A DNA stretch of 64,000 nt from Mytilus californianus. Taxonomy: Eukaryota; Mollusca; Bivalvia; Mytilida; Mytilidae. The notes beneath the pieces are model-generated. The model ran no database searches and was not told where the DNA came from. It saw only the letters and a list, made by a program, of their open reading frames with translations. Below, piece after piece: positions 1-12,585 of the stretch (its first letter is position 1; every line of letters starts with the position of its first letter). The position numbers were made by a program, and so were the translations under genes. The stretch is taken from assembly GCF_021869535.1 (NCBI RefSeq), contig NW_026262581.1:74925955-74989954 (forward strand), in the 5' to 3' direction.

Positions 1-1030
1 TGTCCAATGTCCTTGACCTCATTTTCATGGTTCAGTGACTACTTGAAAAAAAAGTTAAGATTTTTTGTAATGTTAAATTCTCTCTTATTATAAGTAATAG
101 GATAACTATATTTTGTATGTGCGTACCTTGTAAAGTCCTCATGCCCGTCAGACAGTTTTCACTTGACCTCGACCTCATTTCATGGATCAGTGAACAAGGT
201 TAAGTTTTGGTGGTCAAGTCCATATCTCAGATACTATGAGTAATAGGTCTAGTATATTCGGTGTATGGAAGGACTGTAAGGTGTACATGTCCAACTGGCA
301 GGTGTCATCTGACCTTGACCTCAATTTCATGGTTCAGTGGTTATAGTTAAGTTTTTGTATTTTGGTCTGTTTTTCTTATACTGTATGCAATAGGTCTACT
401 ATATTTGGTGTATGGAATGATTGTAAGGTGTACATGTCTAGCTGGCAGGTGTCATCTGACCTTGACCTCATTTTCATGGTTCAGTGGTTAAAGTTAAGTT
501 TTTGAGTTTTGGTCTTTTTTTCTAATACTGTATGCAATAGTTCAACTATATTTGGTGTATGGAAATATTTTATGATCTATATGTCAGTCACGCAGGTTTT
601 ATTTGACCTTGACCTCATTTTCAAGGTTCATTGCTCAGTGTTAAGTTTTTGTGTTTTGGTCTGTTTTTCTTAAACTGACCTTGACCTCATTTTCATGGTT
701 CAGTGGTTAAAGTTAAGTTTTTGAGTTTTGGTCTTTTTTCTAATACTATATGCAATAGTTCAACTATATTTGGTGTATGGAAATATTTTTTGATCTATAT
801 GTCAGTCACGCAGGTTTTATTTGACCTTGACCTCATTTTCAAGGTTCATTGCTCAGTGTTAAGTTTTTGTGTTTTGGTCTGTTTTTCTTAAACTATAAGC
901 AATAGTTCAACTATATTTGTTGTATGGAAGAATTGTTAGCTGTACATGCCTGCCTAGCATTGTTCATCTGACCTTGACCTCATTTTCATGGTTCATTGGT
1001 CAATGTTTAGTTTATTTGGTTAATGTTAAG
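1..1030 (+). repeat. 147-bp tandem repeat array
   Basis: The phrase GACCTCATTTTCATGG recurs at about 16, 171, 317, 464, 611, 683, 829 and 976, so the spacing is about 147 bp, with one short unit of about 72 bp. Each unit continues with GTTCAGTGG, AAGTTAAGTTTTTG and a stretch like CTATATTTGGTGTATGGAA. The array probably extends left of the window. It contains only short open frames that follow the repeat, so no gene is called. Confidence 0.85.
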
Positions 1031-3205
1031 TTTATGTAACAGTTGTAATAAAGCTTGCTTTATATTTAGGACTATCCACATAATATCAATGATTAGTAAA
1101 GAAGGCGAGACATTTCAGCGTGTGCACTCTTGTTTTTTATATATTTGAAATTATTCATAAAGGAGTTCGACACACGTGTACGAAGGATTACAGAATATAT
1201 TTCCTTGCAGATGTGTTGTATACAAAACAGCTTTTGTATAAAATGTATATTACCATCACAAAGAGTAGGTGATGTAAAATGACGATGGTAATGGACGCCT
1301 CTCGGAGAAGAAACATTGGTAGCAAATTATCCATCGCGTTCACCGAGCTGCAAGAGGACCTTGATAGAATGACTTAACCATATTGTTTTTATTTCAACTA
1401 TAAAGTGTGTTGTTCCGAGTTCCCAAAATCGAGTAGTTTTCATGTAATTTAATTGTTGCTGATGCCAGAATTATCACAGATAATGTGTTTTTAGTCTGCC
1501 ACACAGTCAACACATAGGCCTACCAATCGCAACGGTTGTATTTTATTATAGAATTGTTAATAAAGATAACAAATGTAGAAAATTCCCTTTAAGTCTTTCT
1601 TTTGTTTTCTTTTATAGACGTATTGATAAAGTTTGAAAAAATATTTAGTTTTTTTTTGGGGGGGGTGGGGGGGGGGGGGGGGGGTGGGCATTGGAATTCT
1701 CTACATATTTATTCTTGGCATTGTATAAGATCATGCGTGACTTCTTGTACGTTTTATGACGTTGGCATAGTATATTTCTGCAATGTTCACTCTTGGCAAT
1801 GTTACAATGTATAGGACGGAATGATTTCACATCTGCATGTTAAGTACTTTGGTATGAAGAAAAGGAGACAACAAATAAACGACACAAATGTCAAAAGACG
1901 TCTGGCAATAAACAGTCTTTATAGGCAGTTGTCTATACAACATACAAAAAATTTAAAAGGAAAAGTTGTGAATTATTTGCATAAAAAACGTTCAAAGATT
2001 AAGCTTGCTTTTAGTAACTGCGATCCATCGTTGATGTGCATTTAGGCGAGTGACATTTTTCAAAAAGACGCTTAGTTAACGACTTTAATGCGCCCAACTA
2101 ACATACGGCTATATTATATATCATTCGAAAGCTTAACACCTGTACTTTCTATTTTGCCTGGTCGTCAATAATTCGTACGGTGCAATATTTGTAAAATCAA
2201 GGTTAAAGGTCAAAAATGAACTTTCCAAAATTTTGCTAGAATGAAACAAAATGTCCTTTTCTGATACCTGTAAGCTATTTTTGTATCTAAAATAAATTAT
2301 ATGATAAATATGTATAAAAAAATTATCTGAATCTTATAAAACAACCTACCATAATTCAAATCAAATGCCCACAAAAAAAGTTAATTGCGCAATATTTTCA
2401 TAAAATTGCATTTCTTAAAAAAATCTTCCAAAATGATAAAATTGCATTAAAAGCTAAATGTTTCTTGAGATATCAATATATATATATATATATATATATA
2501 TCTAAATATAATAAATTTATCGTTTATAGGCCGAGGTAATTTTTGCATCATTGTAAACTGTAATTAATATGATATAGGTCAAGATGCAGCCTTCTAATGA
2601 AGCTTTTGCAGTTGCCCTAAAACATCATCTGGGATCATGAACTGCTTTTCTTTGGCTTGATGATAATTGCAAATATCGGAAGAAAATTATTAACCATATT
2701 TTAAAAGGGGCAAGGGAAGTGCTTTAATGAACAAACAAGGTATATATAGTAGAAATGTGCTTTCCGATGTCGAAAGACATGTCACGAAGTTTATTCTCAT
2801 TCAATATTCGAATGAATACTCTTTGTACTACCATGCGCTTTTTAATCACAAATCTGGCTTATTCTTTTAAATGTTAGCACATTATTATATATTTTATTAG
2901 TTGTTTTATCAAATATGACTGAAATTTAATATTGTGGAAGATTAAACATCCTTCCTGAGCAACTACATTCACCATCGGTTTTAGGTGTAGTGTTTGCACA
3001 TTTCGGTGTAGTGTTTTATGGAGTGTAGTTTGTCTATCCGACTTTTGTGCTTTGGTCATGGTGGTATCTGTGTTTCGTCGACAATGGTTTGCGACTTCCT
3101 TTCTGTTATCTTCTTAAAGCAAAAGAAAAGAAAGCCAGCGAACTCAAAGCGAATTAAAGACGACAAAACACTTAAAACTCAGATATCGATGTAAGATTTA
3201 AACCT
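1031..3205. other. No gene recognised; poly-G and AT microsatellites
   Basis: I see no coding pattern here. A guanine run interrupted by single T bases lies at 1,658-1,688 and an AT dinucleotide run at about 2,475-2,501. The longest open frames (60-74 codons) show no domain or splice support. Confidence 0.5.
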
Positions 3206-3300
3206 CTCTCGATCGATCGATCGATTGATCGATCGACACAGTGCAGGCGGTGTTGTTTCGATGTCCCAATAGCATGAGTTCATTTTGTCCCTACGTCCGT
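3206..3300 (+). repeat. GATC microsatellite joined to SINE fragment
   Basis: A (GATC)n run at 3,210-3,236 leads into CACAGTGCAGGCGGTGTTG and a following GCATGAGTTC. The same words occur in the tRNA-like head of the SINE at 18,060-18,230, so this is a piece of that family on the plus strand. Confidence 0.6.
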
Positions 3301-3399
3301 GTTTGGCTTTAAAGTGTTTTTAAAGTGTACATATTGTGTGACACCTAAACAGCAATTTCGTCCTTGATACTAATAAATATAAATAATGTATAATTAACG

Positions 3400-3540
3400 G
3401 GGATTGTCAGTTTTCTGCTGAAGGTCTGTTGATCGTCTCTGGGCACTCCGACTTCCTCCTCTAACAAAAACTGATCGCCACACAATACTTTAATAGCCAA
3501 TAGTGCTTAAAGTGGCGTTAAACACCAATCAATCAATCAT
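3400..3540 (+). repeat. SINE 3' part (central-domain family)
   Basis: The stretch from GGATTGTCAGTTTTCTGC through CTCTGGGCACTCCGACTTCC, GATCGCCAC and AAGTGGCGTTAAACACC ends in a CAAT-repeat tail. It is the plus-strand counterpart of the body of the SINE at 6,395-6,656. The tRNA-like head is missing. Confidence 0.65.
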
Positions 3541-4605
3541 CTTTATACTACAGTGTATTTATAGTTTAACTAAAGATGTGTAAGTGTAGTTATAGCGAAC
3601 TGCTAGAATTTTCAAATAAAAAAAAATGACTGTACGTAAATGTACTGGCAATATGTCTCAATTTGTTACAAGAAATTACGTAGTTTGATAAGATTGGCAC
3701 AAATAGAATTCCAAGTGGCCAGCTTATAATAGCTTTTACTTCCTTAGTCAGTACACGATGCAGTAGAAGCCAACAAGAAAACAAGTTTTCTAAAAATACA
3801 TAGTGAAATATCAAAGACTTTAAGTTTTGCTCCCTAACTTTTCCCTAAAAGAACGAATCCCGTGTGTATTATATCCTTCACGAACTTTTGTATTTTTAAG
3901 ATTTGTGTTTTTTTAACCTAATATTGACTACATACAAATTTTGTTAACATAGAACAGCAAAAAAACTATCTTTTTGCAGATGGTGATATTTTGGGCAACG
4001 GCATGAGTTCATGCCAAGTAATTGCCTCCGTTGAAATTTTGCAAACATCCCATATAGCATATTACACGGATGATAAATATTGACCATTTGGTATATGGCC
4101 GTGTTCTAAGCGACACGTACATGCAGGTCATACATTAATTTGTTGAATGAAATCAAATCTTTAACTACTAATGGGTGCCGTAGGAGGTACACCGGAGTTT
4201 TGAGCGAGGATTTCTTGGCATGGTTATAATTGGCTTAATTAGCATGAAGCGTACTTGAAGTAGTTTCATAGAGAAGGATCATTCATAATTCAGAATTCAA
4301 AATTCAAAATTCAAAACTCGCAAATCAAGAAAGATAATCCTGTTTTATTGCAGTTGAAATCCAAACACAACAAATATTATCTTAATCTTGTCACTTGATC
4401 TTATAAAATATGCCGTAGATTAATAATATAATTGTGCACAGACAAACAATAACACTTTTGAAAGGATATGTGCCGGCATTATGTCAGACTAGCGAAACAT
4501 TTCTTGTTATCACTTTTACTCCGGGTGAGAGAGATATCGAGTGTCACTTCAATCCTTATTCGATTGTGTTTTTTTGTCTTCTTCTTTTCTTAACTTGAGA
4601 ATCAT
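3541..4605. other. No gene recognised
   Basis: AT-rich sequence without convincing exons, tRNA shape or clear repeats, apart from a short run of degenerate ATTCAAAATTCAAAATTCAAAA near 4,290-4,315. Confidence 0.4.
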
Positions 4606-4905
4606 TCATAATATAAAAATAAGAAGATGTGGTATGATTGCCAATGAGACAACTCTCCACAAGAGACTAACATGACACAGAAATTTTAAACAACTATAGG
4701 TCACCGTACGGCTTTCATCAATGAGTAAAAAACATACCACAAAGTAAGCTATAAAAGGCCCCGAAATGACAAATGTCAAACAATTCAGACGAAAAAACAA
4801 ATTTGAAATACAGCAACAAACGACAACCACCGAATTACAGGCTCCTGACTTGGGACAGGCACATACAGAATGTGCACTATCTTCATTTATACAACACAAA
4901 TCATA
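4606..4905 (+). repeat. High-copy mussel interspersed repeat
   Basis: It begins with GAAGATGTGGTATGATTGCC, then AATGAGACAACTCTCCAC, CACCGTACGG, GGCCCCGAAATGACAAATG and CAGGCTCCTGACTTGGGACA. The same order of words recurs at least eight more times in this window on both strands. I recognise it as a very common mussel repeat but cannot assign its class. The minus-strand frame across it is an artefact of the repeat. Confidence 0.75.
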
Positions 4906-5229
4906 TTTCGTCCGCTTTTCGGTGTAGTGAATGAGAATTATTGTCAGGTGTAAAATAAGAGAATGGGCAGCCGAAGAATGGAGACTGTAGCGTTGTTATT
5001 TTTATACACACAGGGAACACATTGAGAGTTTAATGCTGTAAGAAATTAAGCATTTCGCATTGTGTCCGAAAAGACAAATTTTCTTACATTGTAGAGGATG
5101 CTTACATAGTTTTGACATACTATATTTTATTGTAATATAAAATTTCAACCATTTTTTTTAAATGATTATTTATTGATTTATTTCTGTTATTTCTTTAACC
5201 CGAAATCGCCTTTGTAAATTGTGAAAATG

Positions 5230-5830
5230 TTTTTGCAATGTTCCTGGATATCAATTTTATCCAGGGTTTTCGTTTTTTTCAATGCTGTCAATGGGAAATC
5301 TATGTTTCTACTGGCTGTATACCTCTCTGGTACATGCCAATTATCCGCATATGTATTATATGTACATTTGGTTCAGTGTTGCTGCATGATGGCATTTTAA
5401 GCAGCCCTCTTTTTCATATAATGACATCGGGATTTTGTATGATTTGCTATGTGGTATGGGGTTTGCTCATTGTTGAAGTGGTAATAAACATTGTATATAA
5501 CTTTCATAACATTTGGTTGAGGCAAATAAAGTTAGAGTGCGTAGACGACAAATTTAACATTTTTTCCATTTATAAATGTATAAATGGGCTTGAACGGTGA
5601 ACGTGATGCCAGCAAAATTTAAACTTGATCTCAGTTTGGTGGTAATTAGCATTGTGTATAAGTTTCATAGCATTTGGTTGAGGCAAAATGAGGTTATATT
5701 GCGGAAACTTCAAAGTTATAAATAAATTTTTCCATTAATACGTACGGACGTACAGACGGACAAGCGTTAACATTAATGCCCCTACTACACCCTAATTTAC
5801 ATAGAAAATAGGGTGCAAAGACTATTAGCG
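5230..5830 (+). repeat. Tandem-repeat element with ACGG-rich tail
   Basis: Two related units carry TTTCATAACATTTGGTTGAG (about 5,501) and TTTCATAGCATTTGGTTGAG (about 5,664). They are followed by ACGTACGGACGTACAGACGG and a tail ending near GAAAATAGGGTGCAAAG. The 120-residue open frame at 5,238-5,600 lies inside the repeat and shows no domain, so I do not call it a gene. Confidence 0.5.
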
Positions 5831-6394
5831 ACCCAAGCCTATCAAATCGGAGTCACACGCATTCGGTTGGTGAATGCCCCCTTTATAATTTTTATTTAAG
5901 TAAAACTTCTTAATTTCTACAGAACTTTTACTTGTTTCCCCACTTTTTAACGAACGTTATTCTTGCTACATGTATCATCGATTGATTTAACAATAATAAT
6001 ATTGTATGACCGATGCCCCTGTATTCCAATTTAAAATAAATTCCAAAAATGAAATTTTAAAGAAGGGTCGAATCTCAAAGCGACTGTGATTGTAGATTTT
6101 GTAAACTTCGGAAATTATGAGAAAGCACCTCAAAGAATGGAGTTACATTGTCTTAATTTAAAAATGTTATTATTTTTACAATTTCAACACATTATATTTC
6201 CATGAAAACATTCGCAAATACATTTGTCTTACTAATATATCAGAAGCTGTTCTGGTAATTTTAAACATTTAACATAGTTTTCATTTTATCAGATTTACGT
6301 GAAACATTATAACGACATTCACCTTCAGCATGTTAACGATAAGATTTACCTCATCAGTAATGGTTACGGTATTCTGGGTGACTATTTAATTTGA
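5831..6394. other. No gene recognised
   Basis: AT-rich spacer. Nothing coding or structured was seen. Confidence 0.4.
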
Positions 6395-6656
6395 TTTGAT
6401 TTTGATTTTTGGTGTTTTAACGCCACTTTTAAGCACCTCTTTTGGGCTATTTCGTGGCGGCCAGTTTTTATTGGTGGAGGAAGCCGGAGTGCCCGGAGAA
6501 AACCACCGACCTTCGATAGGAAAACTGACAATCCTAGTCAATTAAGATTGCAGTCGAGTGCACCCGCACGAGCGGGGTTCGAACTCACAACCTCAGTGTT
6601 GACTGGCTAGTGATTACAGTAGTAACTACTTAGACCACTCGGCCACCGAGGCCCCT
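6395..6656 (-). repeat. tRNA-derived SINE, full length
   Basis: Read on the minus strand it starts with a tRNA-like head: box A TGGCCGAGTGGTCTAAG and box B GAGTTCGAACCCC, spaced as in a long-variable-arm tRNA (Leu/Ser type). The body contains GGTGGTTTTCTCCGGGCACT and ACTGGCCGCCACGAAATAGC and ends with GGCGTTAAAACACCAAAAAT. Truncated relatives lie at 3,400-3,540 and 28,595-28,825. It looks like one of the mollusc SINE families with a conserved central domain; I cannot name the family with certainty. Confidence 0.8.
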
Positions 6657-7330
6657 GGTGACTATTTTCACGATTTTCAACTTTCGTGTGTTCAACATTA
6701 CATTTTTATCTTATATAGGTAAACTAATGTAAATAAATAAAAAAAAAAATCATGTAGTTTGAAACTCACTTGGTTATTGTAATATAGGTTTATTTGAAAT
6801 TTAATTGTGTAGTAGCCCTGGTCTTCGCTCCTTAGGTGTTTGTGGATGCGAGTGACCTGACGGCAGAAATACAAACTTTATTACAATCTGTTACTCGAGT
6901 TGCCTCTTTTTGTGCAATTTTTCTTATATATATCATATAATTATGATATACTAGTCTTGCCGTCTTATTGGCGACTATTTATTTATGAGCTACTGATCTG
7001 CATACTCAAATAAATTTAGGTCAATAACCAAGTGTCTTGTCTTGGCTTGTCGAGTTTAACTGTAGAACGTGTATATTTTACAGTGTTTATTGTTTGCATC
7101 TATTTTTAGAAAAGTATGTACTTGTGACAGTTTTATGAAACTATTATCAATGAATTTTGTGCTTGTTTGGACTTTTCTATAATATTCATCGATTCTGGGC
7201 GATCCCAAGACATTCAAGACTTCATTCGATTTTATATGATTATATATTTATATTCAATTTCAAATATTTCATAGGATATTATAAATATTATAAATATGAC
7301 ATTGCGTAATCCAACTTCCAAAATGTACAA
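6657..7330. other. No gene recognised
   Basis: Spacer between a SINE and a Penelope-like fragment. No exon or structure was recognised. Confidence 0.4.
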
Positions 7331-8330
7331 AAGAGGGACATTCAAACTCATAAATCGAAAATAAACTGACAACGCCATGGCTAAAAAAGAAAAAGACAAA
7401 CAGACAAACAATAGTACACAAAACACAACATAGAAAAATAAAGACTAAGCAACACGAACCCCACCAAAAACTGGGAGTGATCTCAGGTGCTCCGGAAGGG
7501 TAAGCAGATCCTGCTCCACATGTGGCACCCGTCGTGTTGCTCATGTAGTACAAACCCTGTAATAAGTCTAATTCGGTAGGTCACATTCGTGAAAAGGGAA
7601 CAGTATTGTAGTTACGACATAAGGAACATATCCGCTATCATCTGAGAAACGGATATTCCATAACGGTCAACCAACTTGTGATGGCGTCCGTAAAATTTAC
7701 GAAGGGATGATTTCAACTCACCATTTGGAACTCTTGGTTTAATATCTTCCTTGTGAGCAGCAACCCTCTATCAAGGAAATCATGATAGGAAATACAAGCC
7801 CAGGAATATCGTATCAATTGGTAGATATATACTCCGTATGCAGGCGCTGCTGGAATGTTGCTACATAGAAATTGAAAGTTCACAATTGGGAAGCTGAAAT
7901 CATCTCTTTTGTCGTAAAGTTTTGTTTTCAACCGACCCTCATTGTCAATTTCTAGATGTAAGTCAAGATATGAGGCAGACTTAACTGTATCTGTTGTACC
8001 CTTTATCTCTAGTTCGATGGGATAGATGCGTTCAACATAGTCACCAAATTTTGAATTTTTTAGTGAGAGAACATCATTAATATAGCGGAAAGTAAAGTTA
8101 AAGGATACTGCTAACTTCTATTTTTTTCTTCTTAAGAAGTTCCTGTATGAAGTCAGCCTCATAAGAATAAAGGAACAAAGTCGACAAGAAGAGGGGCACA
8201 GTTGGTTCCCATGGGAATGCCGATAGTTTGTTGAAAAACACAGTGACGTCCTCCAAACGGAACAAATATGTTGTCAATCAAGAAATCAAGCATCTTGATA
8301 ATGTCAGTTTCAGACAATTTTTTGATACAA
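7331..8330 (-). mobile_element. Penelope-like element fragment, copy 1
   Basis: Minus-strand translation gives degraded reverse-transcriptase sequence: a YIND-V block (codons near 8,078-8,092), a conserved C-terminal stretch (7,713-7,931) with FPIVNFQFLCSNIPAAPAYG and DFLDRGLLLTRK, and a GIPMGTN-like block near 8,200-8,220. The same protein and the same 3' flank (from about 7,331, with AACTGACAACGCCATGG) recur at 39,243-40,563. Frameshifts are visible and the first Asp of the YIDD motif is Asn, so this copy is dead. The 5' end is cut off near 8,330. The Penelope-like assignment rests on family recognition of the motif order. Confidence 0.75.
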
Positions 8331-8910
8331 CATACATGACATATACATGTAACTTGACAAATAATGTGTATATATCTTTTCTGAATGTATGAATGGAATT
8401 ACATAAGTTAATGCCAAAAGTGTCATCTTTCGTACTCCCAACTAACATAAAGAAAAATCGTCAAAAACTTAACTCGAATTTTGTTGATATAACAACATAA
8501 AATTGTCAAAATTTGATAAAATAAAACACAAAATCTTTCTTTTGTATATACATATTTTAATAATTAGATTCTTCCTTTGGAAAACTAGGTTAATACAAGA
8601 GATTGGTTGTTGTTTGCTTAACCTCCAGTGGCAAATATTTCATGCATATTTATGACGAGAGAAATATAACAATTAATACAAAAAATAGGTCCTGTAATCG
8701 TCAACTTGAAAGGACATTTGTCTATTGTTGAAGTCTTATTTTTTCTTCTAGATATCTTTTTGTATTGACGCAGACAAAATTTCATCCGGTAGTGACCCGG
8801 CCAGTGGTAGAAGAAAAAAGGAGAAATACCACAGAAGACTAACAAAACCACATGGTTTTGAAAGACTAAAACATCATAGAAAAAAAACTGTTAATTCTTT
8901 TTACCAACTT
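8331..8910. other. No gene recognised
   Basis: AT-rich spacer. The open frame on the minus strand at 8,618-8,851 has no domain or splice support. Confidence 0.4.
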
Positions 8911-9475
8911 AAGATTGAGCGCCCACAAACATGTTCAACCCGTCACAGTCATAAACCAACGACAACCACTACACTGCAGGCTCTTGACTTGGGACAGGTA
9001 CTTAATGTCTGTCATATCTGCTTTTTGTAAAATGCGTTGTTATGAATTAGGCGTTTTGTTTTTCTGGTTTGAATTATTTCACATTGTTCATGGCGGATCC
9101 TTTTATAGCCGACTATACAATTCGGGGATTTGAAGGCCGTACGGTTGCCTATAATTGCTTACATCCACTTCATTTGAACAGTCTGATGGATGATTGTCTC
9201 ATTGGCAATCATACTTCATCTCTATTTTTATATTATGAATACAAACCCCGTACCTAATTATGTTTGAAACATTGCCTCACTCAAAGCAACGACTGAAGTA
9301 AACAGAACATTTTGGCAATATTGAAAAAAAAACCTTACTAAATATCAAAATAAGATGTGGTATGATTGCCAATGAGACAACTCTCCACCAGAGAACACAG
9401 AATATAGAAGTTAACAACTATAGGTCACTATACGGCCATCAATAATGAGCAAAACCAGAACCACAAAGAAAGACC
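8911..9475. repeat. Mussel repeat, rearranged pieces
   Basis: Pieces of the repeat described at 4,606 lie in mixed orientation. 8,925-9,010 reads forward (CAGGCTCTTGACTTGGGACA), 9,028-9,240 reads reverse (GGCCGTACGGTTGCC, GTCTCATTGGCAATCATAC), and 9,350-9,475 reads forward again (AAGATGTGGTATGATTGCC). The two 5' pieces form an inverted pair about 110 bp apart. Confidence 0.7.
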
Positions 9476-10899
9476 GTTTATACATGTTTGATAATTGTGG
9501 TTCAAAGCTAATGGCAATTACTCTGTCAATAGTATAGACTTCTGATTTTTGTTGTATACAACATTGTTATTTTGAATGCGTGTTTTGTGACGGATACATA
9601 CTAACGAGATAAAAAGAGTGGAGCAATTACAGCTGTTTTTTTTTTCTGTCTTTTTTTCTTTCTATGAGCACTCAGACTGAAGGATTTGGAGATTAATTTT
9701 AACACAATAATCACAATATGACCTAAGTTATAAGTAAAAACTAGGAAATTATTAGTATAAAATATTAATAATTAAGAGTTGTTATAGAGTGTTGAACATA
9801 TATGCAAAGAAAGAAGCTAGCTAGGTTTGAGCTTATAATTATTACCAGATTTCCAGAGAGTTATAATAACATTAGCCATTTTTTAACCAAATAATTAGAA
9901 ATAATGCATTTAAAATAATATTAGGATGAGGGCCTCAACCTTCCTTCTCATGTTGGTAGAAGAGGTATATGTGGCCAAATAATGTCATCATTGTGCTCCG
10001 GACATGAACAGTATTTTATTGAAAAAATGTAACATATACACACAAATTATAATAAATAAGTATCATACTTTACTAAATTGAATTATTTTTATCTAAGTAT
10101 ATATCTCTATTTCTATGAAATGTAGTGTTTAGAGTATGAGCTATACCACCGGAATTGATAATATAACTAATTTGATAAACTGAATAAACATATGCATATA
10201 TTGATGGGAATAGTTCCCATGGTATCTTAAATAACAGACAGTTTAATTCATTTAAAAAAAAAATTTCATTATTTATTTCTATTCTAATGAAGTCATTGAT
10301 ATATTCTCTAAATAATCTAAATTGCGTGAACCCCTGAGGGTTCACGCATATAAATTAGTTAGAAATATAGTCTATGGAGGAATATTCGGAAGCTAAATTA
10401 TTGTTCATTCGGAACACCTATTCATCTTATCTGTATTAGCTTCCTGCAATTAAGAGCACCTCCATACGGGGTATCTAAGATATTTAAAACATGACAATAA
10501 AGAATTTTCACAGATCGCTAATTCACTTATCTGATATATGATAATAAACAATCCAATAATCCTTTTCAAACATGTATATTTATTGTAAAGCTACATTTTA
10601 TGCATTGCAAGGGGTTACTGACTTGAGCAAAGTTGACAGTTGTACCCTTTGTACAAGTGAAAGATAAATGGTCAAGATTTAATTATAACGACCTATGCAT
10701 ATGGTATCAAACATCTGTGTCTGGATATTCACAGAGAGATATTTTAAAATAGTGCTGTGGCTTCTACATAATGAGTTATAGTGGGCTTTGAATTTGATTT
10801 GTAACTATAAAATCATTATGCATACTTGTCATTTTGACAAATCAGATAAAAAAAAATCTGTTTCAAATGAAAATAAAACAAGTAAAATATTAAAAGACT
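9476..10899. other. No gene recognised; one strong hairpin
   Basis: AT-rich. The minus-strand frame at 10,073-10,345 (90 residues) has no recognisable domain. A hairpin with 11-bp arms lies at 10,323-10,348 and is entered separately. Confidence 0.4.
10323..10348. repeat. Short hairpin GCGTGAACCC, site 1
   Basis: TGCGTGAACCC and its inverse GGGTTCACGCA are separated by the four bases CTGA. A nearly identical hairpin occurs at 25,823-25,848 in unrelated flanking sequence. Confidence 0.85.
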
Positions 10900-12520
10900 A
10901 TTCGTTAATATACACTTTTTACAACTTTTACTGTTTTCTTTTTACAGTGTTCTCTATCAATTAAGTTATCTTGTAAGCTAATTAAATGTTTATTTAATTC
11001 ATTGATGTCACTATTATTTCTTATATTATTCACACACTGTAAATTAATACTCTTAAATTTATATGTGTGTTTTGGATGTGCACTAGTTATTGGTAAATAT
11101 TGATACGTTTCTGTGTTTTTGATATACGTGACTTAACATCAAGAATTCCATTATTATGGAATCGAGCACCTTTGTACACTTCGGTATCTAAATAGAGGGT
11201 GGTAAATAAAAGGGGGGGTCTGAACACGGAAACACGTGAAATAACAAATCGCAAAAACGTTGCACTCTGGAAAAAGAAGCCAAGGAATAAAATCGTAAAT
11301 ATGTAGGAAAAAAGTACCAAAAGTTATTACTCAGCCATTCTTGGAGATCATGCAGTCATTATAAGTTGACATGGCGACCCTGCATGTGGTCACTTTTTAG
11401 TGTCCTCTAGTTGCATACGATTTATCATAGTAATACAATAGGCTATTAATAAATATCTTGGGACCAGTTAATTAGTTTATAATTTAAAACAATATCTGGG
11501 CTGACTTTGAATTAGTCCCGGTTTACTTTTTAATCAAATGCGGGACAAGCACGAGAAAAAAAGAGTACCGAGACGAAACATGGAAAATAATTAAGGGAAA
11601 ACACGAAGCACGCACGTCGAACCAAACACGAGAAAACGAGAAATAAAACGTCGAAACACGAAATCACGTGAAATAAAAAGGCCGAAAACGTTGCACGAAA
11701 ATAACCCTTTACCACCCTCTAAATAGGTCATACTAGATGTCGACACCTCATATTAGAACTAAAGTAGATGGTCAATTTCGTTTGCTAGGTTAGAGAAATC
11801 TTCAACTTGCTCTAATTTGCCTGTGAAGACCATAAAACCGTCATCCCTATTGACAGTGTAATTTGATGCTTTCTCTCCATTGGAACTAAGATTTTAATGA
11901 ATAGGACAGACAGATGCAGATCGATCTGTGCATGTTGGTGAAAATATACCACCCATGGGCGCTCCTATAATGTGTTTGTATAACAGTCCATTAAACTCAA
12001 ATTCATTGTTTCTAAGAATTAATTTAACAAATGCAGTTAAATCTATTTTGTTGAGATTCTTTAAAGTATATTCTCCTGTGTGTCAATTAATTCTAATGCA
12101 TTGATAACAGTTTCTTCTAAATTATCAATGATCATATTTGTGTACCTTGACGTACATCATAGGCAATAAGAATGCATTCTTTTTTTACCTCGTGTGACTC
12201 TATTTTATTAATGGAATCTTTTTATCTTGAATGTAAAAGTTATGTCTCTTCATTTATTGATGATTGGTCGGTAACGAACATTAATGTGTCCTGCTAGCTG
12301 ACCAAATCGCAATGCCTCGATTACTTATTTCTAGATTAGTTTTATGAATTTTTGGAAGAAGGTACATGTGTCCCCCATGTTTTGAATAATTATTATTCTT
12401 TAAGAAATTATACGTCTGGGAATCTATTTTTTTCCTCATTGCTTTATATTTAACACTTCTCTCAACATGCCAAAATTGTAATGATTTACAATAAAAAGAA
12501 AATATTATCTTCCACACACA
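10900..12520 (-). mobile_element. Degraded Penelope-like element, second lineage
   Basis: Minus-strand translation gives, in order, YLLPKIHKTN (inside 12,281-12,517), then NNEFEFNG and GAPMGGIFSPTCTD (about 11,920-12,020), then YLDTEVYKGA at the junction near 11,185 and 11,722, GILDVKSRIS, and a tail like SAHPKHTYKFKSINLQ (about 10,990-11,090). LPKIHK, the G-x-PMG box and the FLDT-VY box are landmarks of Penelope-like reverse transcriptases. The reading frame is broken in many places. A 525-bp inverted-repeat element sits inside it at 11,195-11,719. This protein differs clearly from the copies at 7,331 and 39,243. Confidence 0.65.
11189..11725. mobile_element. Non-autonomous inverted-repeat element inside Penelope-like element
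   Basis: The element starts GAGGGTGGTAAA at 11,195 and ends TTTACCACCCTC at 11,719, a perfect 12-bp terminal inverted repeat. It is flanked by direct copies of TAAATA (11,189-11,194 and 11,720-11,725). Removing it and one flank rejoins the Penelope-like reading through YLDTEVYKG. The interior has no transposase frame and is rich in CACGAAA and CACGTGAAATAAA words. A shorter relative lies at 58,834-59,011. Confidence 0.75.
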
Positions 12521-12585
12521 TGAACATGCAAACGCTGATATATAATTTCTTATTCAGTTGAATTAATAATTAGAATAAAAAAGTT

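Noticed and set aside
5238..5600. 120-residue open frame on the plus strand
   Set aside because: It lies in a tandem repeat unit, has no domain, no signal of selection and no splice context.
6580..6656. Possible tRNA-Ser/Leu gene on the minus strand
   Set aside because: Same reasoning: a promoter-like head joined to a SINE body that recurs elsewhere.
10073..10345. 90-residue minus-strand frame
   Set aside because: Its first residues come from the hairpin at 10,323; no domain and AT-driven composition.
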